Source of the DNA: Pseudomonas fluorescens
Lineage (GTDB): Bacteria; Pseudomonadota; Gammaproteobacteria; Pseudomonadales; Pseudomonadaceae
Reading direction: 5' to 3'
Assembly: GCF_002022275.1 (NCBI RefSeq)
Contig: NZ_MSDF01000013.1
Coordinates: forward strand, 1 to 64,000
DNA length: 64,000 nucleotides
The notes under the pieces are model-generated. The model was given only the letters and a program-made list of their open reading frames with translations, ran no database searches and was not told the DNA's origin. The translations under genes and the position numbers were made by a program. Positions 38,958 through 50,649 of the stretch are shown here, piece after piece. Within the stretch, counting starts at the first letter, position 1. The number at the start of each line of letters is the position of its first letter.

Positions 38958-41063
38958 TTAAACGCCCGAAGCCTTGGCTGCTGCTACGTCCTTGATGGAC
39001 AGCTTGATACGGCCGCGGTTGTCCACGTCCAGTACCAGCACTTCCACTTCCTGGCCTTCTTTCAGAATGTCGGTGACTTTCTCAACGCGAGCGTCGCTCA
39101 GCATGGAGATGTGCACCAGACCGTCTTTGCCTGGCAGGATGTTGACGAATGCGCCGAAGTCGACGATGCGCTCAACTTTACCGACGTAGATCTTGCCGAT
39201 CTCGGCTTCAGCGGTGATGCCCAGAACGCGCTGACGCGCAGCTTCTGCAGCTTCCTTGGTTTCGCCGAAGATCTTGATCGAGCCGTCGTCTTCGATGTCG
39301 ATCGACGCCTTGGTCTCTTCACAGATCGCACGGATGGTCGCGCCGCCTTTACCGATAACATCACGGATTTTGTCGGTGTCGATTTTCATCGCGATCATGG
39401 TCGGAGCATTTTCCGACAGTTCAGTGCGGGACTGACCAATGATCTGGTTCATCTGACCGAGGATGTTCAGGCGCGCTTCCAGGGCTTGGCCCAGAGCGAT
39501 CTCCATGATTTCTTCGGTGATGCCCTTGATCTTGATGTCCATCTGCAGCGCGGTAACACCTTTCGAGGTACCGGCTACTTTGAAGTCCATGTCGCCCAGG
39601 TGGTCTTCGTCACCCAGGATGTCGGTCAGGATGGCGAACTTTTCGCCTTCTTTAACCAGGCCCATGGCGATACCGGCAACCGGCGCCTTCATCGGCACAC
39701 CGGCGTCCATCAGTGCCAGGGAAGCTCCGCAAACGGAAGCCATGGAGCTGGAACCGTTGGACTCGGTGATTTCCGACACAACACGGATGGTGTACGGGAA
39801 CACGTCAGCGGCAGGCAGCATCGCGGCAACCGAACGACGAGCCAGACGGCCGTGGCCGATTTCGCGACGACCAGCGCCACCCATGCGACCACACTCACCT
39901 ACCGAGAACGGAGGGAAGTTGTAGTGCAGCATGAACGGGTCTTTTTTCTCGCCTTCCAGGGTGTCCAGCAGTTGTGCGTCACGGGCAGTACCCAGGGTCG
40001 CGACTACCAGAGCCTGAGTTTCACCACGGGTGAACAGCGCCGAACCGTGAGTCTTAGGCAGAACGCCAACTTCGATGTTCAGTGGGCGCACAGTGCGAGT
40101 GTCGCGACCGTCGATACGTGGCTTGCCGTTAACGATGTTTTCGCGAACGGTGCGGTATTCGATTTCACCGAAGGCAGCTTTGACGTCGCTGGAGGAAGGC
40201 TGGCCTTCTTCACCGGACAGCTTGGCCACAACCTGATCCTTCAGCTCGCCCAGGCGAGCGTAACGGTCGGCCTTGACGGTGATGGTGTAGGCGTCGGAGA
40301 TCGCAGCGCCGAACTCGGAGCGGATAGCGCCCAGCAGTTCAGTCGCTTCAGCTTTTGGAGCCCAGGCCCAGGTAGGCTTGGCAGCTTCGGCAGCCAGTTC
40401 TTTAACAGCGTTGATCACGACCTGGAACTCGTCGTGAGCAAACAGTACCGCGCCCAGCATCTGGTCTTCGGTCAGCTCTTTGGCTTCCGATTCAACCATC
40501 AATACGGCTTCCGAGGTACCGGCAACGACCATGTCCAGGCTCGATGCTTTCTGTTGCTCGTAAGTCGGGTTCAGCAGGTAGCCGGTGCTTTCGTGGAAAG
40601 CAACGCGAGCTGCGCCGATCGGGCCATCAAAAGGAATGCCGGAGATAGCCAGGGCAGCCGAAGTACCGATCATCGCAGCGATGTCCGGATCGGTTTTCTT
40701 GCTGGTGGAAACGACGGTGCAGACAACCTGCACTTCGTTCATGAAGCCTTCCGGGAACAGCGGACGGATCGGACGGTCGATCAGTCGGGAAGTCAGGGTT
40801 TCTTTCTCGGAAGGACGGCCTTCACGCTTGAAGAAACCGCCAGGGATCTTACCGGCAGCGTAAGTTTTTTCCTGGTAGTGAACGGAAAGAGGGAAGAAGC
40901 CTTTGCTTGGGTCAGCGGTCTTGGCGCCAACAATGGTCACCAGTACGGTGACGTCATCATCAACGGTAACCAGCACTGCGCCGGAGGCTTGACGGGCGAT
41001 ACGGCCTGTCTCGAGGGTAACGGTCGACTGACCGAACTGAAATTTTTTGATAACCGGGTTCAC
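38958..41063 (-). CDS. pnp: Polyribonucleotide nucleotidyltransferase
   Basis: A 701-aa phosphorolytic 3'-5' exoribonuclease of the degradosome. Two RNase PH domains are linked by a helical domain; the second has the [13 protein letters not shown] [21 protein letters not shown] motif (about residues 490-510). A KH domain ([20 protein letters not shown], about 556-575) and a C-terminal S1 domain ([29 protein letters not shown]) follow. It is the last gene of the rimP-nusA-infB-rbfA-truB-rpsO-pnp cluster, 194 bp after rpsO. Confidence 0.97.
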   Translation of the reverse strand: MNPVIKKFQFGQSTVTLETGRIARQASGAVLVTVDDDVTVLVTIVGAKTADPSKGFFPLSVHYQEKTYAAGKIPGGFFKREGRPSEKETLTSRLIDRPIRPLFPEGFMNEVQVVCTVVSTSKKTDPDIAAMIGTSAALAISGIPFDGPIGAARVAFHESTGYLLNPTYEQQKASSLDMVVAGTSEAVLMVESEAKELTEDQMLGAVLFAHDEFQVVINAVKELAAEAAKPTWAWAPKAEATELLGAIRSEFGAAISDAYTITVKADRYARLGELKDQVVAKLSGEEGQPSSSDVKAAFGEIEYRTVRENIVNGKPRIDGRDTRTVRPLNIEVGVLPKTHGSALFTRGETQALVVATLGTARDAQLLDTLEGEKKDPFMLHYNFPPFSVGECGRMGGAGRREIGHGRLARRSVAAMLPAADVFPYTIRVVSEITESNGSSSMASVCGASLALMDAGVPMKAPVAGIAMGLVKEGEKFAILTDILGDEDHLGDMDFKVAGTSKGVTALQMDIKIKGITEEIMEIALGQALEARLNILGQMNQIIGQSRTELSENAPTMIAMKIDTDKIRDVIGKGGATIRAICEETKASIDIEDDGSIKIFGETKEAAEAARQRVLGITAEAEIGKIYVGKVERIVDFGAFVNILPGKDGLVHISMLSDARVEKVTDILKEGQEVEVLVLDVDNRGRIKLSIKDVAAAKASGV

Positions 41064-41257
41064 GGTGTCCTACCTTCTTTGTGGCTCTTGGGGAACTTGT
41101 CTTCTTGCGAAATTCTTGGGCAATGCCGGGAATCGGCCCGACGCTCGTCCAGGGTAAAACGTGTATCCAGATAAAACTTGAGGCTGGGAGCCTGCCATGG
41201 GCCAGCGGGAATCCCACTGACACACGGCAGACAACCAACCTCTAGCGCAATCGCTTA

Positions 41258-41527
41258 TTAGCGACGCAGACCCAGGCGACCGATCAGAGTCTGATAACGA
41301 CCCAGATCCTTGCCTTTCAGGTAGTCCAGCAGCTTACGGCGCTGGTTTACCATGCGGATCAGACCACGACGGGAGTGGTGATCTTTACCGTTGGCCTTGA
41401 AGTGACCTTGCAGCTTGTTGATGTTGTGGGTCAGCAGTGCAACTTGCACTTCTGGCGAACCAGTGTCACCAACAGCTTGCTGATAGTCAGTTACGATTTG
41501 TGCTTTTTCTTGAACGTCGAGAGCCAT
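41258..41527 (-). CDS. rpsO: 30S ribosomal protein S15
   Basis: An 89-aa 16S rRNA-binding protein. It has the diagnostic [44 protein letters not shown] and the ending LIGRLGLRR. The 115-bp leader after truB contains CAGGGA-TTTG-TCCCTG (about 41574-41589 on the forward strand); whether it forms the autoregulatory structure known from other bacteria is not clear. Confidence 0.98.
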   Translation of the reverse strand: MALDVQEKAQIVTDYQQAVGDTGSPEVQVALLTHNINKLQGHFKANGKDHHSRRGLIRMVNQRRKLLDYLKGKDLGRYQTLIGRLGLRR

Positions 41528-41642
41528 GAGGCAATCCTTTTTTCAGGAAACCACCCAAAGGGCAGTTTCAACAGGCCAGGGACAAATCCCTGTATCTAAA
41601 AATGAGTGTTGACCGTGCCTGTTAACAGCCACACTCGTTCGG

Positions 41643-42560
41643 TCATTCCGACCGAATCAGTCGACGCGGCGCTATACGCCCGTCTTCGCTCACTTCACCG
41701 ATACCGATAAAGCGACCGTTGTGATCCTGTACCCGCACCATGCCGAACTTCGGGGCATCCGGGGCACGTACCGGCTGGCCGTTAAGCCAGTAGAACGCGC
41801 TGTGCTCCGAGAAGTGCAGCAATGGCCAATCCAGCAAACCGCTGTCCGATGGCATCAGGAAGCGGTCAACCGCTTCATTGCCGCCTTCGGCGTGTACGGC
41901 TTCCAACTCTTCCAGCGTGACCGTCTGGGCCAGGGTGAAAGGTCCGGCTTGAGTACGTCGCAACTCTGCAACGTATGCACCACAGCCCAGTTGCTCACCG
42001 ATATCTTCCACCAGGGTACGAATATAGGTGCCTTTGCTGCAGTCCACCGACAATCGAGCGGTGTCGCCCTCACTGGCGAGCAATTCAAGCCGCGCAATAG
42101 TAACAGAACGCGGTTCACGCTCCACTACTTCGCCCGCACGTGCCAGCTTGTAAAGAGGCTGGCCATCACGCTTGAGCGCCGAGTACATCGGCGGTATCTG
42201 ACTGATTTGCCCACGAAAAGAGGGTAAAACGGCTTCTATATCAGCACGACCAACGGTCACATCGCGAACCTGCAAAACATCACCTTCGGCGTCCGCCGTG
42301 GTGGTGGTCTTGCCCAATTGCATCAGGGTTTCGTAACCCTTGTCGGAATCGAGCAGGTATTGCGAGAACTTGGTGGCCTCGCCAAAGCACAACGGCAGGA
42401 CGCCGGTAGCCAGTGGATCGAGGCTGCCGGTGTGCCCTGCCTTCTCGGCGTTGAGCAGCCAGCGAACCTTCTGCAACGCGGCATTGGAGGTAAAGCCAAT
42501 GGGCTTGTCGAGCAGAATGATGCCGCTGACATTACGACGGATACGTTTGACCTGAGCCAC
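41643..42560 (-). CDS. truB: tRNA pseudouridine(55) synthase
   Basis: A 305-aa enzyme making pseudouridine 55 in the T-loop of tRNAs. The catalytic aspartate lies in [16 protein letters not shown] (about residues 43-58), with [16 protein letters not shown] before it and [24 protein letters not shown] later. The C-terminal domain (about 245-305) is the short PUA-like TruB tail. It starts 3 bp after the rbfA stop. Confidence 0.96.
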   Translation of the reverse strand: MAQVKRIRRNVSGIILLDKPIGFTSNAALQKVRWLLNAEKAGHTGSLDPLATGVLPLCFGEATKFSQYLLDSDKGYETLMQLGKTTTTADAEGDVLQVRDVTVGRADIEAVLPSFRGQISQIPPMYSALKRDGQPLYKLARAGEVVEREPRSVTIARLELLASEGDTARLSVDCSKGTYIRTLVEDIGEQLGCGAYVAELRRTQAGPFTLAQTVTLEELEAVHAEGGNEAVDRFLMPSDSGLLDWPLLHFSEHSAFYWLNGQPVRAPDAPKFGMVRVQDHNGRFIGIGEVSEDGRIAPRRLIRSE

Positions 42561-42563
42561 CGC

Positions 42564-42959
42564 TTACTCCTTGGCGTCTTCAGGTGTGGACGGGTGCTGG
42601 TTGTCTTCAGCCACGGCGCGTTCGATCAGTGCCGACAGGTGTGCACCTCGCACAACGCTTTCGTCATAGTGGAAGTGCAACTGGGGAACACTGCGCAGCT
42701 TCATTTCGCGGGCCAACTGCATGCGCAGGAAACCTGCCGCCGAGTTGAGCACCTTGATGCTTTGCGCGATTTCTTCGCTGTTGTCCTGCCCCATCACGGT
42801 GATGAAGATCTTGGCGTGACCCACGTCACGACTCACTTCAACGGCGGTAATAGTCACCAGGCCAACACGAGGATCTTTGACTTCGCGACGGATCAGTTGG
42901 GCCAGCTCGCGCTGCATCTGATCGCCGATACGCTGGGTACGGCTGTATTCTTTTGCCAT
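42564..42959 (-). CDS. rbfA: Ribosome-binding factor A
   Basis: A 131-aa KH-like factor for 30S maturation and cold adaptation. The family pattern is plain: [39 protein letters not shown] at the N-terminus (about residues 7-45) and [15 protein letters not shown] near 87-101. It lies 159 bp after infB, across a strong hairpin, and is followed at once by truB. Confidence 0.96.
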   Translation of the reverse strand: MAKEYSRTQRIGDQMQRELAQLIRREVKDPRVGLVTITAVEVSRDVGHAKIFITVMGQDNSEEIAQSIKVLNSAAGFLRMQLAREMKLRSVPQLHFHYDESVVRGAHLSALIERAVAEDNQHPSTPEDAKE

Positions 42960-43013
42960 GTCTTGTTACCTGTTACTGCCGCACGGTGAAACCCGTGGGG
43001 TCTGAAAGCGGCA

Positions 43014-43047
43014 AACGCCCGGCCTGACAAAAGCCAGACCGGGCGTT
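43014..43047 (-). terminator. Strong hairpin between infB and rbfA (partial terminator or processing site)
   Basis: The stem AACGCCCGG/CCGGGCGTT (9 bp) is extended by CTG/CAG around a 7-8-nt U-rich loop. On the minus strand only TTTGCC follows. It may reduce read-through from infB into rbfA or serve as an RNase site. Confidence 0.55.
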
Positions 43048-43118
43048 GCGTTTAGAGTCCTGACACGGCGCGGGGCATTTGCATGCCCACACGCTGTGTG
43101 GCTCCTGAAGTGCGCGAG

Positions 43119-45650
43119 TTAGAGGCTGCGAGCAACCTGAACCTTCTCGTAAACTTCGATCTTGTCGCCAGCCTTGACGTCGTTGTAGCTCTTGACGCCG
43201 ATACCGCATTCCATGCCGGCACGTACTTCGGAAGCGTCATCCTTGAAGCGGCGCAGGGATTCCAGCTCGCCTTCGAAGATAACGATGTCTTCGCGCAGTA
43301 CACGGATTGGACGGTTACGGTGCACAACACCTTCGATAACCATGCAACCGGCGATCGCGCCGAATTTCGGCGAGCGGAACACGTCACGCACCTCGGCCAC
43401 ACCCAGGATATTCTCCCGAACGTCGCTGCCAAGCATGCCGGTAAGGGCTTTCTTGACGTCTTCGATGATGTCGTAAATGACGTTGTAGTAACGCATGTCC
43501 AGGCCTTCCTGCTCGACGATCTTCCGTGCGCCAGCATCGGCACGCACGTTGAAGCCGAACAGTACAGCGTTGGAAGCCAGTGCCAGGTTGGCGTCGGACT
43601 CGGTGATACCACCGACACCGCCACCGACAACACGCACTTGCACTTCGTCGTTACCCAGGCCGTTCAAGGCGCCGTTCAACGCTTCGAGGGAACCACGTAC
43701 GTCAGATTTGAGGACGATGTTAAGCGTCTTCTTCTCTGCCTGGCCCATGTTCTCGAAGATGTTTTCCAGCTTGCCAGCATGAGCGCGAGCCAGTTTGACT
43801 TCGCGGAACTTGCCTTGACGGAACAGAGCCACTTCACGGGCTTTCTTCTCGTCCGACAGCACGCTCATCTCGTCGCCAGCGTCCGGAGTACCGTCCAGGC
43901 CGAGGATCTCGACAGGGATGGAAGGACCGGCTTCCTTGATTGGCTTGCCGTTCTCGTCAAGCATGGCACGTACACGGCCATAGTTCGAACCGACCAGCAC
44001 CATGTCGCCTTGGCGCAGGGTACCGTCTTGAACCAGAACGGTTGCAACCGGGCCACGACCTTTGTCGAGACGCGACTCAACCACAACACCACGACCTGGG
44101 GCCGACGGGGTTGCTTTCAGTTCGAGTACTTCAGCTTGCAGCAGAACGGCTTCGAGCAGTTCGTCTACACCAGTACCGACTTTCGCCGACACCGAGACGA
44201 ATGGCGTATCACCGCCCCACTCTTCGGAGGTGACGCCGTGAACCGACAGTTCGCTACGGATGCGATCAAGATCAGCGCCCGGCTTGTCGATTTTGTTCAC
44301 TGCAACAACCAGTGGAACACCAGCGGCCTTGGCGTGCTGGACAGCTTCAATGGTCTGCGGCATCACGCCGTCGTCCGCTGCAACTACCAGAATCACGATG
44401 TCAGTCGCCTTGGCACCACGGGCACGCATTGCGGTAAACGCGGCGTGGCCAGGGGTATCGAGGAAGGTGACCATGCCGCGTTCGGTTTCAACGTGGTACG
44501 CACCGATGTGCTGAGTAATACCGCCGGCTTCGCCAGCAGCTACCTTGGCACGACGGATGTAGTCGAGCAGCGACGTTTTACCATGGTCAACGTGGCCCAT
44601 TACGGTCACAACTGGCGCACGAGAGAACGTCTCACCTTCAAACTTCAGGGACTCGGCCAGGGAATCTTCCAGAGCGGTGTCGCTGACCAGGGTCACTTTG
44701 TGGCCCAGTTCTTCGGCTACCAGCTGAGCAGTTTCCTGATCAAGCACCTGGTTGATGGTCGCTGGGGTACCCAGTTTGAACATGAACTTGATGATTTCAG
44801 CTGCCTTGACCGACATCTGATTGGCCAGATCGCCAACAGAGATGGTCTCGCCGATCTGCACATCACGCACGACAGGGCCGGTTGGGCTCTGGAAACCGTG
44901 GGCGTTGCGTTTTTTCAGCTTGGCCTTGCCGCGACCACCACGACGGAAGCTATCGCTTTCTTCGTCGGTAGTACGTGGGGCAACGCGTGGAGCAGGCGCT
45001 TTCTCTTTAACCGAAGCACGATGCGGAGCGTTTTTACGCTCGCCATCGCCGCTACCGCCACCACCGCGACGATTGTTATCGTCAGCACGTGGCTTGTCCG
45101 GACGACGAGGTTCGTCGCGTTTACGGGCGTCAGCTGCAGGAGCAGGAGCAGCGGCAACCGGAGCGGCCTCACGCACAGCTTCAACAGGCGCGCTAGGCGC
45201 AGCGACGGCTTCAGAAGCAGCAGTTTGCGTTGTTGCAGGCTGGCTCCGCGCTTCTTCTTCGGCGCGACGCTTGGCTTCTTCTTCAGCCTTCTGACGAGCA
45301 GCATTTTCTACTGCGCGACGTTCTTCCAGTTCGCGTTTGCGCTCGGCTTCGATTTCTTCCGGGCTGCGCTGTACGAAGACTTTCTTCTTGCGTACTTCAA
45401 CGCTGATGCTTTTGCTACCCGCAACACGCAGGGTGCTGGTGGTTTTGCGCTGCAATGTAATCTTGCGCGGTTCTTCCACTTTCGCCTTGTGGCTGCTCTT
45501 CAAGTGAGTCAGCAAAGACTGCTTCTCACTGTCGCTCACACCTTCATCGGCGGCGGTGTGCGGCAGACCTGCCTCACGCATCTGCTGCAACAGGCGCTCT
45601 ACCGGTGTTTTGACCTCATCGGCCAGTTGTTTCACCGTGACTTGCGTCAT
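43119..45650 (-). CDS. infB: Translation initiation factor IF-2
   Basis: An 843-aa GTPase that brings fMet-tRNA to the 30S subunit. An IF2 N-terminal domain ([28 protein letters not shown]) is followed by a charged and Ala/Pro-rich linker (about residues 90-290). The G domain has [15 protein letters not shown] (G1, about 352-366), DTPGHAAF (G3) and NKIDKPGA (G4). Domains II-IV follow, including the fMet-tRNA-binding C-terminal domain. It is 27 bp after nusA. Confidence 0.97.
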   Translation of the reverse strand: MTQVTVKQLADEVKTPVERLLQQMREAGLPHTAADEGVSDSEKQSLLTHLKSSHKAKVEEPRKITLQRKTTSTLRVAGSKSISVEVRKKKVFVQRSPEEIEAERKRELEERRAVENAARQKAEEEAKRRAEEEARSQPATTQTAASEAVAAPSAPVEAVREAAPVAAAPAPAADARKRDEPRRPDKPRADDNNRRGGGGSGDGERKNAPHRASVKEKAPAPRVAPRTTDEESDSFRRGGRGKAKLKKRNAHGFQSPTGPVVRDVQIGETISVGDLANQMSVKAAEIIKFMFKLGTPATINQVLDQETAQLVAEELGHKVTLVSDTALEDSLAESLKFEGETFSRAPVVTVMGHVDHGKTSLLDYIRRAKVAAGEAGGITQHIGAYHVETERGMVTFLDTPGHAAFTAMRARGAKATDIVILVVAADDGVMPQTIEAVQHAKAAGVPLVVAVNKIDKPGADLDRIRSELSVHGVTSEEWGGDTPFVSVSAKVGTGVDELLEAVLLQAEVLELKATPSAPGRGVVVESRLDKGRGPVATVLVQDGTLRQGDMVLVGSNYGRVRAMLDENGKPIKEAGPSIPVEILGLDGTPDAGDEMSVLSDEKKAREVALFRQGKFREVKLARAHAGKLENIFENMGQAEKKTLNIVLKSDVRGSLEALNGALNGLGNDEVQVRVVGGGVGGITESDANLALASNAVLFGFNVRADAGARKIVEQEGLDMRYYNVIYDIIEDVKKALTGMLGSDVRENILGVAEVRDVFRSPKFGAIAGCMVIEGVVHRNRPIRVLREDIVIFEGELESLRRFKDDASEVRAGMECGIGVKSYNDVKAGDKIEVYEKVQVARSL

Positions 45651-45677
45651 GCACTTCTCTCCTCAGGCCGCGCCTAG

Positions 45678-47159
45678 TTACTCGAACCAATGGGCTCGGG
45701 CGGCCATGATCAACTTGCCGGCACGATCATCGTCAATGCCGTCGATGTCGAGCAGATCGTCAATAGACTGCTCGGCCAGGTCTTCGCGGGTAATTACGCC
45801 GCGCACCGCCAGTTCCATCGCCAAATCCTTGTCCATACCCTCAAGCGAGAGCAGGTCTTCGGCCGGATGGGCGTCTGCCAGCTTTTCCTCAGTAGCGATG
45901 GCTTTAGTCAACAAACGATCCTTGGCCCGAGCGCGAAGCTCGTTGACGGTGTCTTCGTCAAAGCCGTCGATGTTGAGCATTTCTTCCAACGGTACGTAGG
46001 CAATCTCTTCCAGGCTGGTGAAGCCTTCATCTACCAGCACCTGCGCCAGGTCTTCGTCGACTTCCAGCTCGTCGATGAAGTTGCGCAGGATGTCACCGGT
46101 TTCAGCTTGCTGCTTAGCCTGGATGTCCGATTCGGTCATCACGTTCAGGGTCCAGCCGGTCAGTTGGCTGGCCAGACGCACGTTCTGACCACCACGACCA
46201 ATGGCCTGAGCCAGATTGTCTGCGCCAACGGCGATGTCCATTGCATGGGCATCTTCGTCAACGATAATTGCCGCCACTTCAGCCGGCGACATGGCGTTGA
46301 TCACGAACTGCGCCGGGTTGTCGTCCCACAGGACGATATCCACACGCTCACCGCCCAATTCGCCAGACACTGCCTGGACGCGCGAACCGCGCATGCCAAT
46401 GCAAGCGCCTTGCGGGTCGATGCGTTTGTCTTTGGAGCGGACCGCGATCTTGGCGCGCGAACCCGGGTCGCGGGACGCAGCCATGACTTCGATCAGGCCT
46501 TCAGCGATTTCCGGCACTTCGATACGGAACAGCTCGATCAGCATTTCCGGCGCAGTACGCGACAGGATCAACTGAGGGCCGCGGTTCTCGGTGCGGATTT
46601 CCTTGAGCAGCGCACGCAAACGCACGCCAACACGGAAGGTTTCGCGAGAAATGATGTCTTCGCGGGCCAGCAACGCTTCGGCGTTGTTGCCCAGGTCAAC
46701 GATCACGTTGTCGCGGGTGACTTTTTTCACGGTGCCGGAGATGATTTCACCCAGACGTTCGCGATAGGCGTCAACGACTTGAGCGCGTTCAGCTTCGCGA
46801 ACCTTCTGCACGATGACCTGCTTGGCGGTCTGTGCAGCAATACGGCCGAACTCGATCGACTCGATCTTTTCTTCGACAACATCACCGACGTTGGCGCCCG
46901 GGTGCGTTTCGGCAACCTTGCTCGGCCAGGTTTCGATGGCCGGATCATCAAGATCGGCTTCTTCGACGACCGTCCAGCGACGGAAAGTCTCATAGGCACC
47001 GGTGTGGCGGTTGATTTCCACACGCAGATCAACTTCGTCTTCAAAACGCTTTTTGGTAGCAGTGGCCAGGGCCAGCTCCAGCGCTTCAAAAATCACGTTT
47101 GCCGGTACGCCCTTTTCATTGGATACCGACTCAACAACCAGCAGTACTTCTTTGCTCAT
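45678..47159 (-). CDS. nusA: Transcription termination/antitermination factor NusA
   Basis: A 493-aa RNA polymerase-binding factor for pausing, termination and rRNA antitermination. It has an N-terminal domain ([28 protein letters not shown]), S1 domain (about residues 135-200, with [25 protein letters not shown]), KH1 and KH2 ([34 protein letters not shown]), and two acidic C-terminal helix-hairpin repeats (about 365-490). I chose the MSKEV start; the upstream in-frame GTG region has no family match. Confidence 0.96.
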   Translation of the reverse strand: MSKEVLLVVESVSNEKGVPANVIFEALELALATATKKRFEDEVDLRVEINRHTGAYETFRRWTVVEEADLDDPAIETWPSKVAETHPGANVGDVVEEKIESIEFGRIAAQTAKQVIVQKVREAERAQVVDAYRERLGEIISGTVKKVTRDNVIVDLGNNAEALLAREDIISRETFRVGVRLRALLKEIRTENRGPQLILSRTAPEMLIELFRIEVPEIAEGLIEVMAASRDPGSRAKIAVRSKDKRIDPQGACIGMRGSRVQAVSGELGGERVDIVLWDDNPAQFVINAMSPAEVAAIIVDEDAHAMDIAVGADNLAQAIGRGGQNVRLASQLTGWTLNVMTESDIQAKQQAETGDILRNFIDELEVDEDLAQVLVDEGFTSLEEIAYVPLEEMLNIDGFDEDTVNELRARAKDRLLTKAIATEEKLADAHPAEDLLSLEGMDKDLAMELAVRGVITREDLAEQSIDDLLDIDGIDDDRAGKLIMAARAHWFE

Positions 47160-47206
47160 CGTACGCCTCGCCTTTCGCAAGCCATTGGATCCGCGGGATC
47201 CGCGTC

Positions 47207-47665
47207 TCAGTCAAAACTGGGAATAATGTTGGCCTTGTCGATCATATCGATCGGCAACAGGAACTCATGGTCTTCTACCTGCACCACGACATCCTGTTCT
47301 TCTACACCGCGCAGAAGGCCCTGAAAGTTGCGTCGCCCTTCGAACGGGGATCGCAGCTTGATCTTCACTTGTTCACCGGCAAATTTTGCAAACTGATCAA
47401 TAGTGAACAGTGGGCGTTCCATGCCTGGCGAGGAAACTTCGAGGGTGTATTCAACGGAGATTGGATCTTCAACATCCAGGACACCGCTGATCTGACGGCT
47501 GACAATGGCACAATCGTCCACCAGCACGCCGCCCTCTTTATCGATATAAACGCGCAACATTGAGTGGCGACCTTGAGCCGAAAACTCAATACCCCAGCAT
47601 TCATAGCCTAGGGCCACGACCACCGGGGCCAGCAAGGCCTGCAACTCTTCTAGCTTGCTCGACAC
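47207..47665 (-). CDS. rimP: Ribosome maturation factor RimP
   Basis: A 152-aa 30S assembly factor. It starts [27 protein letters not shown] and includes [22 protein letters not shown] and [10 protein letters not shown], the hallmark stretches. I chose a GTG at 47665 because GAGGGGG precedes it by 5 nt; an upstream in-frame ATG would sit inside a terminator hairpin. It is the first protein gene after tRNA-fMet, as in E. coli metY-rimP-nusA-infB. Confidence 0.94.
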   Translation of the reverse strand: MSSKLEELQALLAPVVVALGYECWGIEFSAQGRHSMLRVYIDKEGGVLVDDCAIVSRQISGVLDVEDPISVEYTLEVSSPGMERPLFTIDQFAKFAGEQVKIKLRSPFEGRRNFQGLLRGVEEQDVVVQVEDHEFLLPIDMIDKANIIPSFD

Positions 47666-47700
47666 CTGAACCCCCTCGTGCATGTATGTGCATGCTGTGC

Positions 47701-47728
47701 AAAATAAAAAAATGGGCGAAACGCCCAT
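47701..47728 (-). terminator. Terminator between tRNA-fMet and rimP (distal)
   Basis: On the minus strand, stem ATGGGCG/CGCCCAT with a 3-nt loop is followed by a long U-rich tract (forward A-run 47701-47712). It lies about 35 nt before the rimP start and is the second intrinsic terminator in this gap. Confidence 0.85.
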
Positions 47729-47773
47729 CCTTGAAACGCCGTCGAACAGCGGCGTTGAAAGTGTCCAGCTAAC

Positions 47774-47795
47774 AAAAAGCCCCTTAAAAGGGGCT
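47774..47795 (-). terminator. Terminator of tRNA-fMet (proximal)
   Basis: Directly after the tRNA, stem AGCCCCTT/AAGGGGCT with a tiny loop, then a T-run of five. Confidence 0.9.
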
Positions 47796-47804
47796 CCGTA
47801 AAAC

Positions 47805-47881
<77 letters not shown>

Positions 47882-47897
47882 ACAAAGCTGGGGCGGA

Positions 47898-47926
47898 AGT
47901 ATACGACCGATCCCTTACAGGGTCAA
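47898..47926 (-). promoter_or_regulatory. Sigma-70 promoter of tRNA-fMet
   Basis: On the minus strand TTGACC (47926-47921), a 17-bp spacer and TATACT (47903-47898), with the start about 10 nt before the mature tRNA. It probably drives tRNA-fMet and, by read-through, rimP-nusA-infB. Confidence 0.85.
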
Positions 47927-47943
47927 TGTAACCTTCCACCTAC

Positions 47944-47966
47944 AAGAAAGCCCGCAACAGCGGGCT
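47944..47966 (-). terminator. Terminator after tRNA-Leu
   Basis: The stem AGCCCGC/GCGGGCT with a four-base loop, then TTTCTT on the minus strand. It ends the ftsH-to-tRNA-Leu transcription unit. Confidence 0.85.
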
Positions 47967-47977
47967 CTCCTGATAAT

Positions 47978-48063
47978 TGGTACCGAGAAGGGGACTCGAA
48001 CCCCTACACCCTATGGGCACAACCACCTCAAGGTTGCGTGTCTACCAATTCCACCACCTCGGC
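47978..48063 (-). tRNA. tRNA-Leu (anticodon GAG)
   Basis: An 86-nt class II tRNA with a long variable arm and encoded CCA. The anticodon loop reads CTTGAGG, giving anticodon GAG. It lies 22 bp after secG, an arrangement shared with E. coli leuU. Confidence 0.95.
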
Positions 48064-48085
48064 AATACAGCGCTTACAACCCTTC

Positions 48086-48469
48086 TTACTTCTGCTCTTG
48101 AGCTGGAGGTACGTCAGTCGCTGGAGTAGCCGACTTTTGCTCTTGAAGCACCGGGACATCATCAGAAGCCGGTTTTGCTTTTGGTACTTCCAACACCGCT
48201 GGGTTTGGCAAACCTACTTGAGTCAGCACATGAGCTTTCTCTTTAGCAAAGTAACCTAACCCTAAGCTGGTTATGAAGAAACCTGCGGCAAGTATAGCAG
48301 TAAACTTACTAAGAAAGGTAGAGGAACCTTGGCTTCCGAACACAGTATTTGAAGCACCTGCACCGAAAGACGCACCAGCATCCGCACCTTTACCCTGTTG
48401 CAACAAAACCAGGGCAACTACGCCCAGGGCAGCCAACAGATGAAAAACGACTACGACTGTTTCCAGCAT
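48086..48469 (-). CDS. secG: Preprotein translocase subunit SecG
   Basis: A 127-aa inner-membrane subunit of SecYEG. It has two helices (about residues 1-20 and 53-72) separated by [34 protein letters not shown], the SecG signature. The C-terminal tail is rich in Pro, Ala, Gln and Lys (about 90-127), longer than in E. coli. I chose the MLETVV start, 4 bp after the tpiA stop; an upstream in-frame ATG lies inside tpiA. Confidence 0.94.
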   Translation of the reverse strand: MLETVVVVFHLLAALGVVALVLLQQGKGADAGASFGAGASNTVFGSQGSSTFLSKFTAILAAGFFITSLGLGYFAKEKAHVLTQVGLPNPAVLEVPKAKPASDDVPVLQEQKSATPATDVPPAQEQK

Positions 48470-48473
48470 TTTT

Positions 48474-49229
48474 TCAGTTTCCCGCGGCGCGACAAATCGC
48501 ACCGAACTCATCTGCATTCAGGGAAGCTCCACCAATGAGCCCCCCATCGATATCCGGCATGCCGAACAGTTCGACCGCATTGGCCGCCTTCACGCTGCCG
48601 CCGTATAGAAGCCGCACACCTTGTGCGACCTCAGAATTCTCTGCCGCCAACTGAGCGCGAATGGCTGCGTGCACATCCTGCGCCTGTTGCGGTGTAGCAG
48701 TCAGCCCGGTACCAATGGCCCAGACCGGCTCGTAAGCAATTACTGCCTTTGCAAACGCACCAACACCCAGCTCCTCGATGATGCTGCCCAGCTGACGCGA
48801 GACAACTTCAAGGGTTTTGCCGGCTTCCCGCTGCTCAAGGGTTTCCCCTATGCACAACACGGGAATCAGGCCACAAGCCTGTGCCGCTGCGAATTTGCGA
48901 TTGAGTGTCCCATCACGCTCGCCCATCATCTGACGACGCTCGGAGTGCCCGACAAGCACATAGGAACAACCCGCATCTACCAACTGACTCGGCGAAATCT
49001 CACCGGTCAACGCACCTTGCATCGGCTCCACCGCAGAGTTCTGCGCGCCGACCTGGATCGACTTGCCTTTCAAGCCATCAACCACTTGGTTGATATGCAA
49101 GCAAGGCGGGAACACTGCAACATCAACACCGCTCGGCAAGGCCAAGTGACGAAGGCCATTGATCAGCTCAGCGACACTGGCGCGGGTACCGTGCATCTTC
49201 CAGTTACCAGCTACCATAGTGCGACGCAT
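48474..49229 (-). CDS. tpiA: Triosephosphate isomerase
   Basis: A 251-aa TIM-barrel enzyme interconverting dihydroxyacetone phosphate and glyceraldehyde-3-phosphate. The catalytic His is in [10 protein letters not shown] (about residue 95), Glu in [12 protein letters not shown] (about 167) and Lys in AGNWKMHG (residue 12). Four bp precede secG. The gene sits in the ftsH-folP-glmM-tpiA-secG group. Confidence 0.97.
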   Translation of the reverse strand: MRRTMVAGNWKMHGTRASVAELINGLRHLALPSGVDVAVFPPCLHINQVVDGLKGKSIQVGAQNSAVEPMQGALTGEISPSQLVDAGCSYVLVGHSERRQMMGERDGTLNRKFAAAQACGLIPVLCIGETLEQREAGKTLEVVSRQLGSIIEELGVGAFAKAVIAYEPVWAIGTGLTATPQQAQDVHAAIRAQLAAENSEVAQGVRLLYGGSVKAANAVELFGMPDIDGGLIGGASLNADEFGAICRAAGN

Positions 49230-49295
49230 GCTGTACCTCGTCGGTCAAAGTGGGCGCAGATGTTACCCAACCACATCATCACTGGCAAGCCGAAT

Positions 49296-50633
49296 TCAGG
49301 AGCAAACTTCAGTTACCAGTTTTGCCAGGTGTTCGGCATGACCACGAACCTGCATTTCGTCATCACCTTCGACCATGACGCGCACCAATGGCTCTGTGCC
49401 GGACTTGCGTAACAACACGCGACCACGCCCCGCCATTGCCAGGGTCACGCGCTCGCAGGCTTCTTTGACAGCCGGGTGATCAATCGGGTTTTCGCCGCCG
49501 GCAAACCGCACATTGAGCAGTACCTGCGGGCACTTACGCAGCGCCTGGCGCGCCTGAGCAAGGCTTTCACTACGACGACGCAGTGAGAGCAACACCTGCA
49601 GCGCCGCGATAATCGCATCACCCGTGGTGGTGTGCTGGAAGCACACGATATGCCCGGAGTTTTCACCACCCACCTGCCAGTTACGCTCCAGCAGGTCGGC
49701 GATCACATACCGGTCGCCCACGTTCGCGCGAACGAAAGGAATGCCCAGATCGGCCAGAGCCAACTCCAGTCCCAGGTTACTCATCAGCGTGCCGACGACG
49801 CCGCCTTGCAGTTTGTCACGCTCATGCAGGTCGCGAGCGATGATGAACAACAGGTCATCCCCATCCACCACGGCCCCCGTGTGATCCACCATCAGGACGC
49901 GATCGCCGTCACCGTCGAAAGCAATGCCCAGGTCCGCATGTTCAGCCAGGACAGCGGCTTGCAGCTGCTCCATGTGGGTGGAGCCGCAGTTATCATTGAT
50001 ATTCAAACCATTCGGCTGCGCCGACAGCACTGTCACATCGGCGCCGAGTTCTTTGAACACACTCGGAGCGACTTTGTAGGTCGCGCCATGAGCACAGTCG
50101 ACAACAATCTTCAGCCCGGCGAAATTGGTACTGGTCGGGACGCTGCTTTTGCAAAATTCGATGTAACGGCCAGACGCGTCGTTGATACGCGACACTTTAC
50201 CCAGCTTACTGGACTCAACCACCGTCATCGGCGCATCCAGCAACTCTTCGATCATCAGCTCGATTTCGTCCGGCAGCTTGGTGCCCTGACCCGAGAAGAA
50301 TTTAATGCCGTTGTCATCATGGGGGTTGTGCGAAGCACTGATCACAATACCGGCTTCAGCGTGAAACGTACGCGTCAGGTAGGCGATTGCAGGCGTAGGC
50401 ATCGGGCCCAGCAACATCACATCAGCACCGGCCGCGGACAAGCCCGCCTCCAGTGCGGACTCGAACATGTACCCGGAAATTCGGGTGTCCTTGCCCACCA
50501 GGATGCGGCACGCGCCCATGCTACGGAACGCCATACCTGCCGCCCAACCCAGTTTCAGCATGAAATCAGGAGTGATTGGAAACTCGCCAACCCGACCACG
50601 GATACCGTCGGTGCCAAAGTATTTTTTAGTCAT
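49296..50633 (-). CDS. glmM: Phosphoglucosamine mutase
   Basis: A 445-aa enzyme converting glucosamine-6-phosphate to glucosamine-1-phosphate for UDP-GlcNAc, peptidoglycan and LPS. The active-site phosphoserine lies in [16 protein letters not shown] (about residues 98-113). The Mg loop is [11 protein letters not shown] (about 238-248) and the C-terminal phosphate-binding loop is [15 protein letters not shown]. 16 bp follow folP. Confidence 0.97.
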   Translation of the reverse strand: MTKKYFGTDGIRGRVGEFPITPDFMLKLGWAAGMAFRSMGACRILVGKDTRISGYMFESALEAGLSAAGADVMLLGPMPTPAIAYLTRTFHAEAGIVISASHNPHDDNGIKFFSGQGTKLPDEIELMIEELLDAPMTVVESSKLGKVSRINDASGRYIEFCKSSVPTSTNFAGLKIVVDCAHGATYKVAPSVFKELGADVTVLSAQPNGLNINDNCGSTHMEQLQAAVLAEHADLGIAFDGDGDRVLMVDHTGAVVDGDDLLFIIARDLHERDKLQGGVVGTLMSNLGLELALADLGIPFVRANVGDRYVIADLLERNWQVGGENSGHIVCFQHTTTGDAIIAALQVLLSLRRRSESLAQARQALRKCPQVLLNVRFAGGENPIDHPAVKEACERVTLAMAGRGRVLLRKSGTEPLVRVMVEGDDEMQVRGHAEHLAKLVTEVCS

Positions 50634-50649
50634 AAGTGCTCCATCATTC

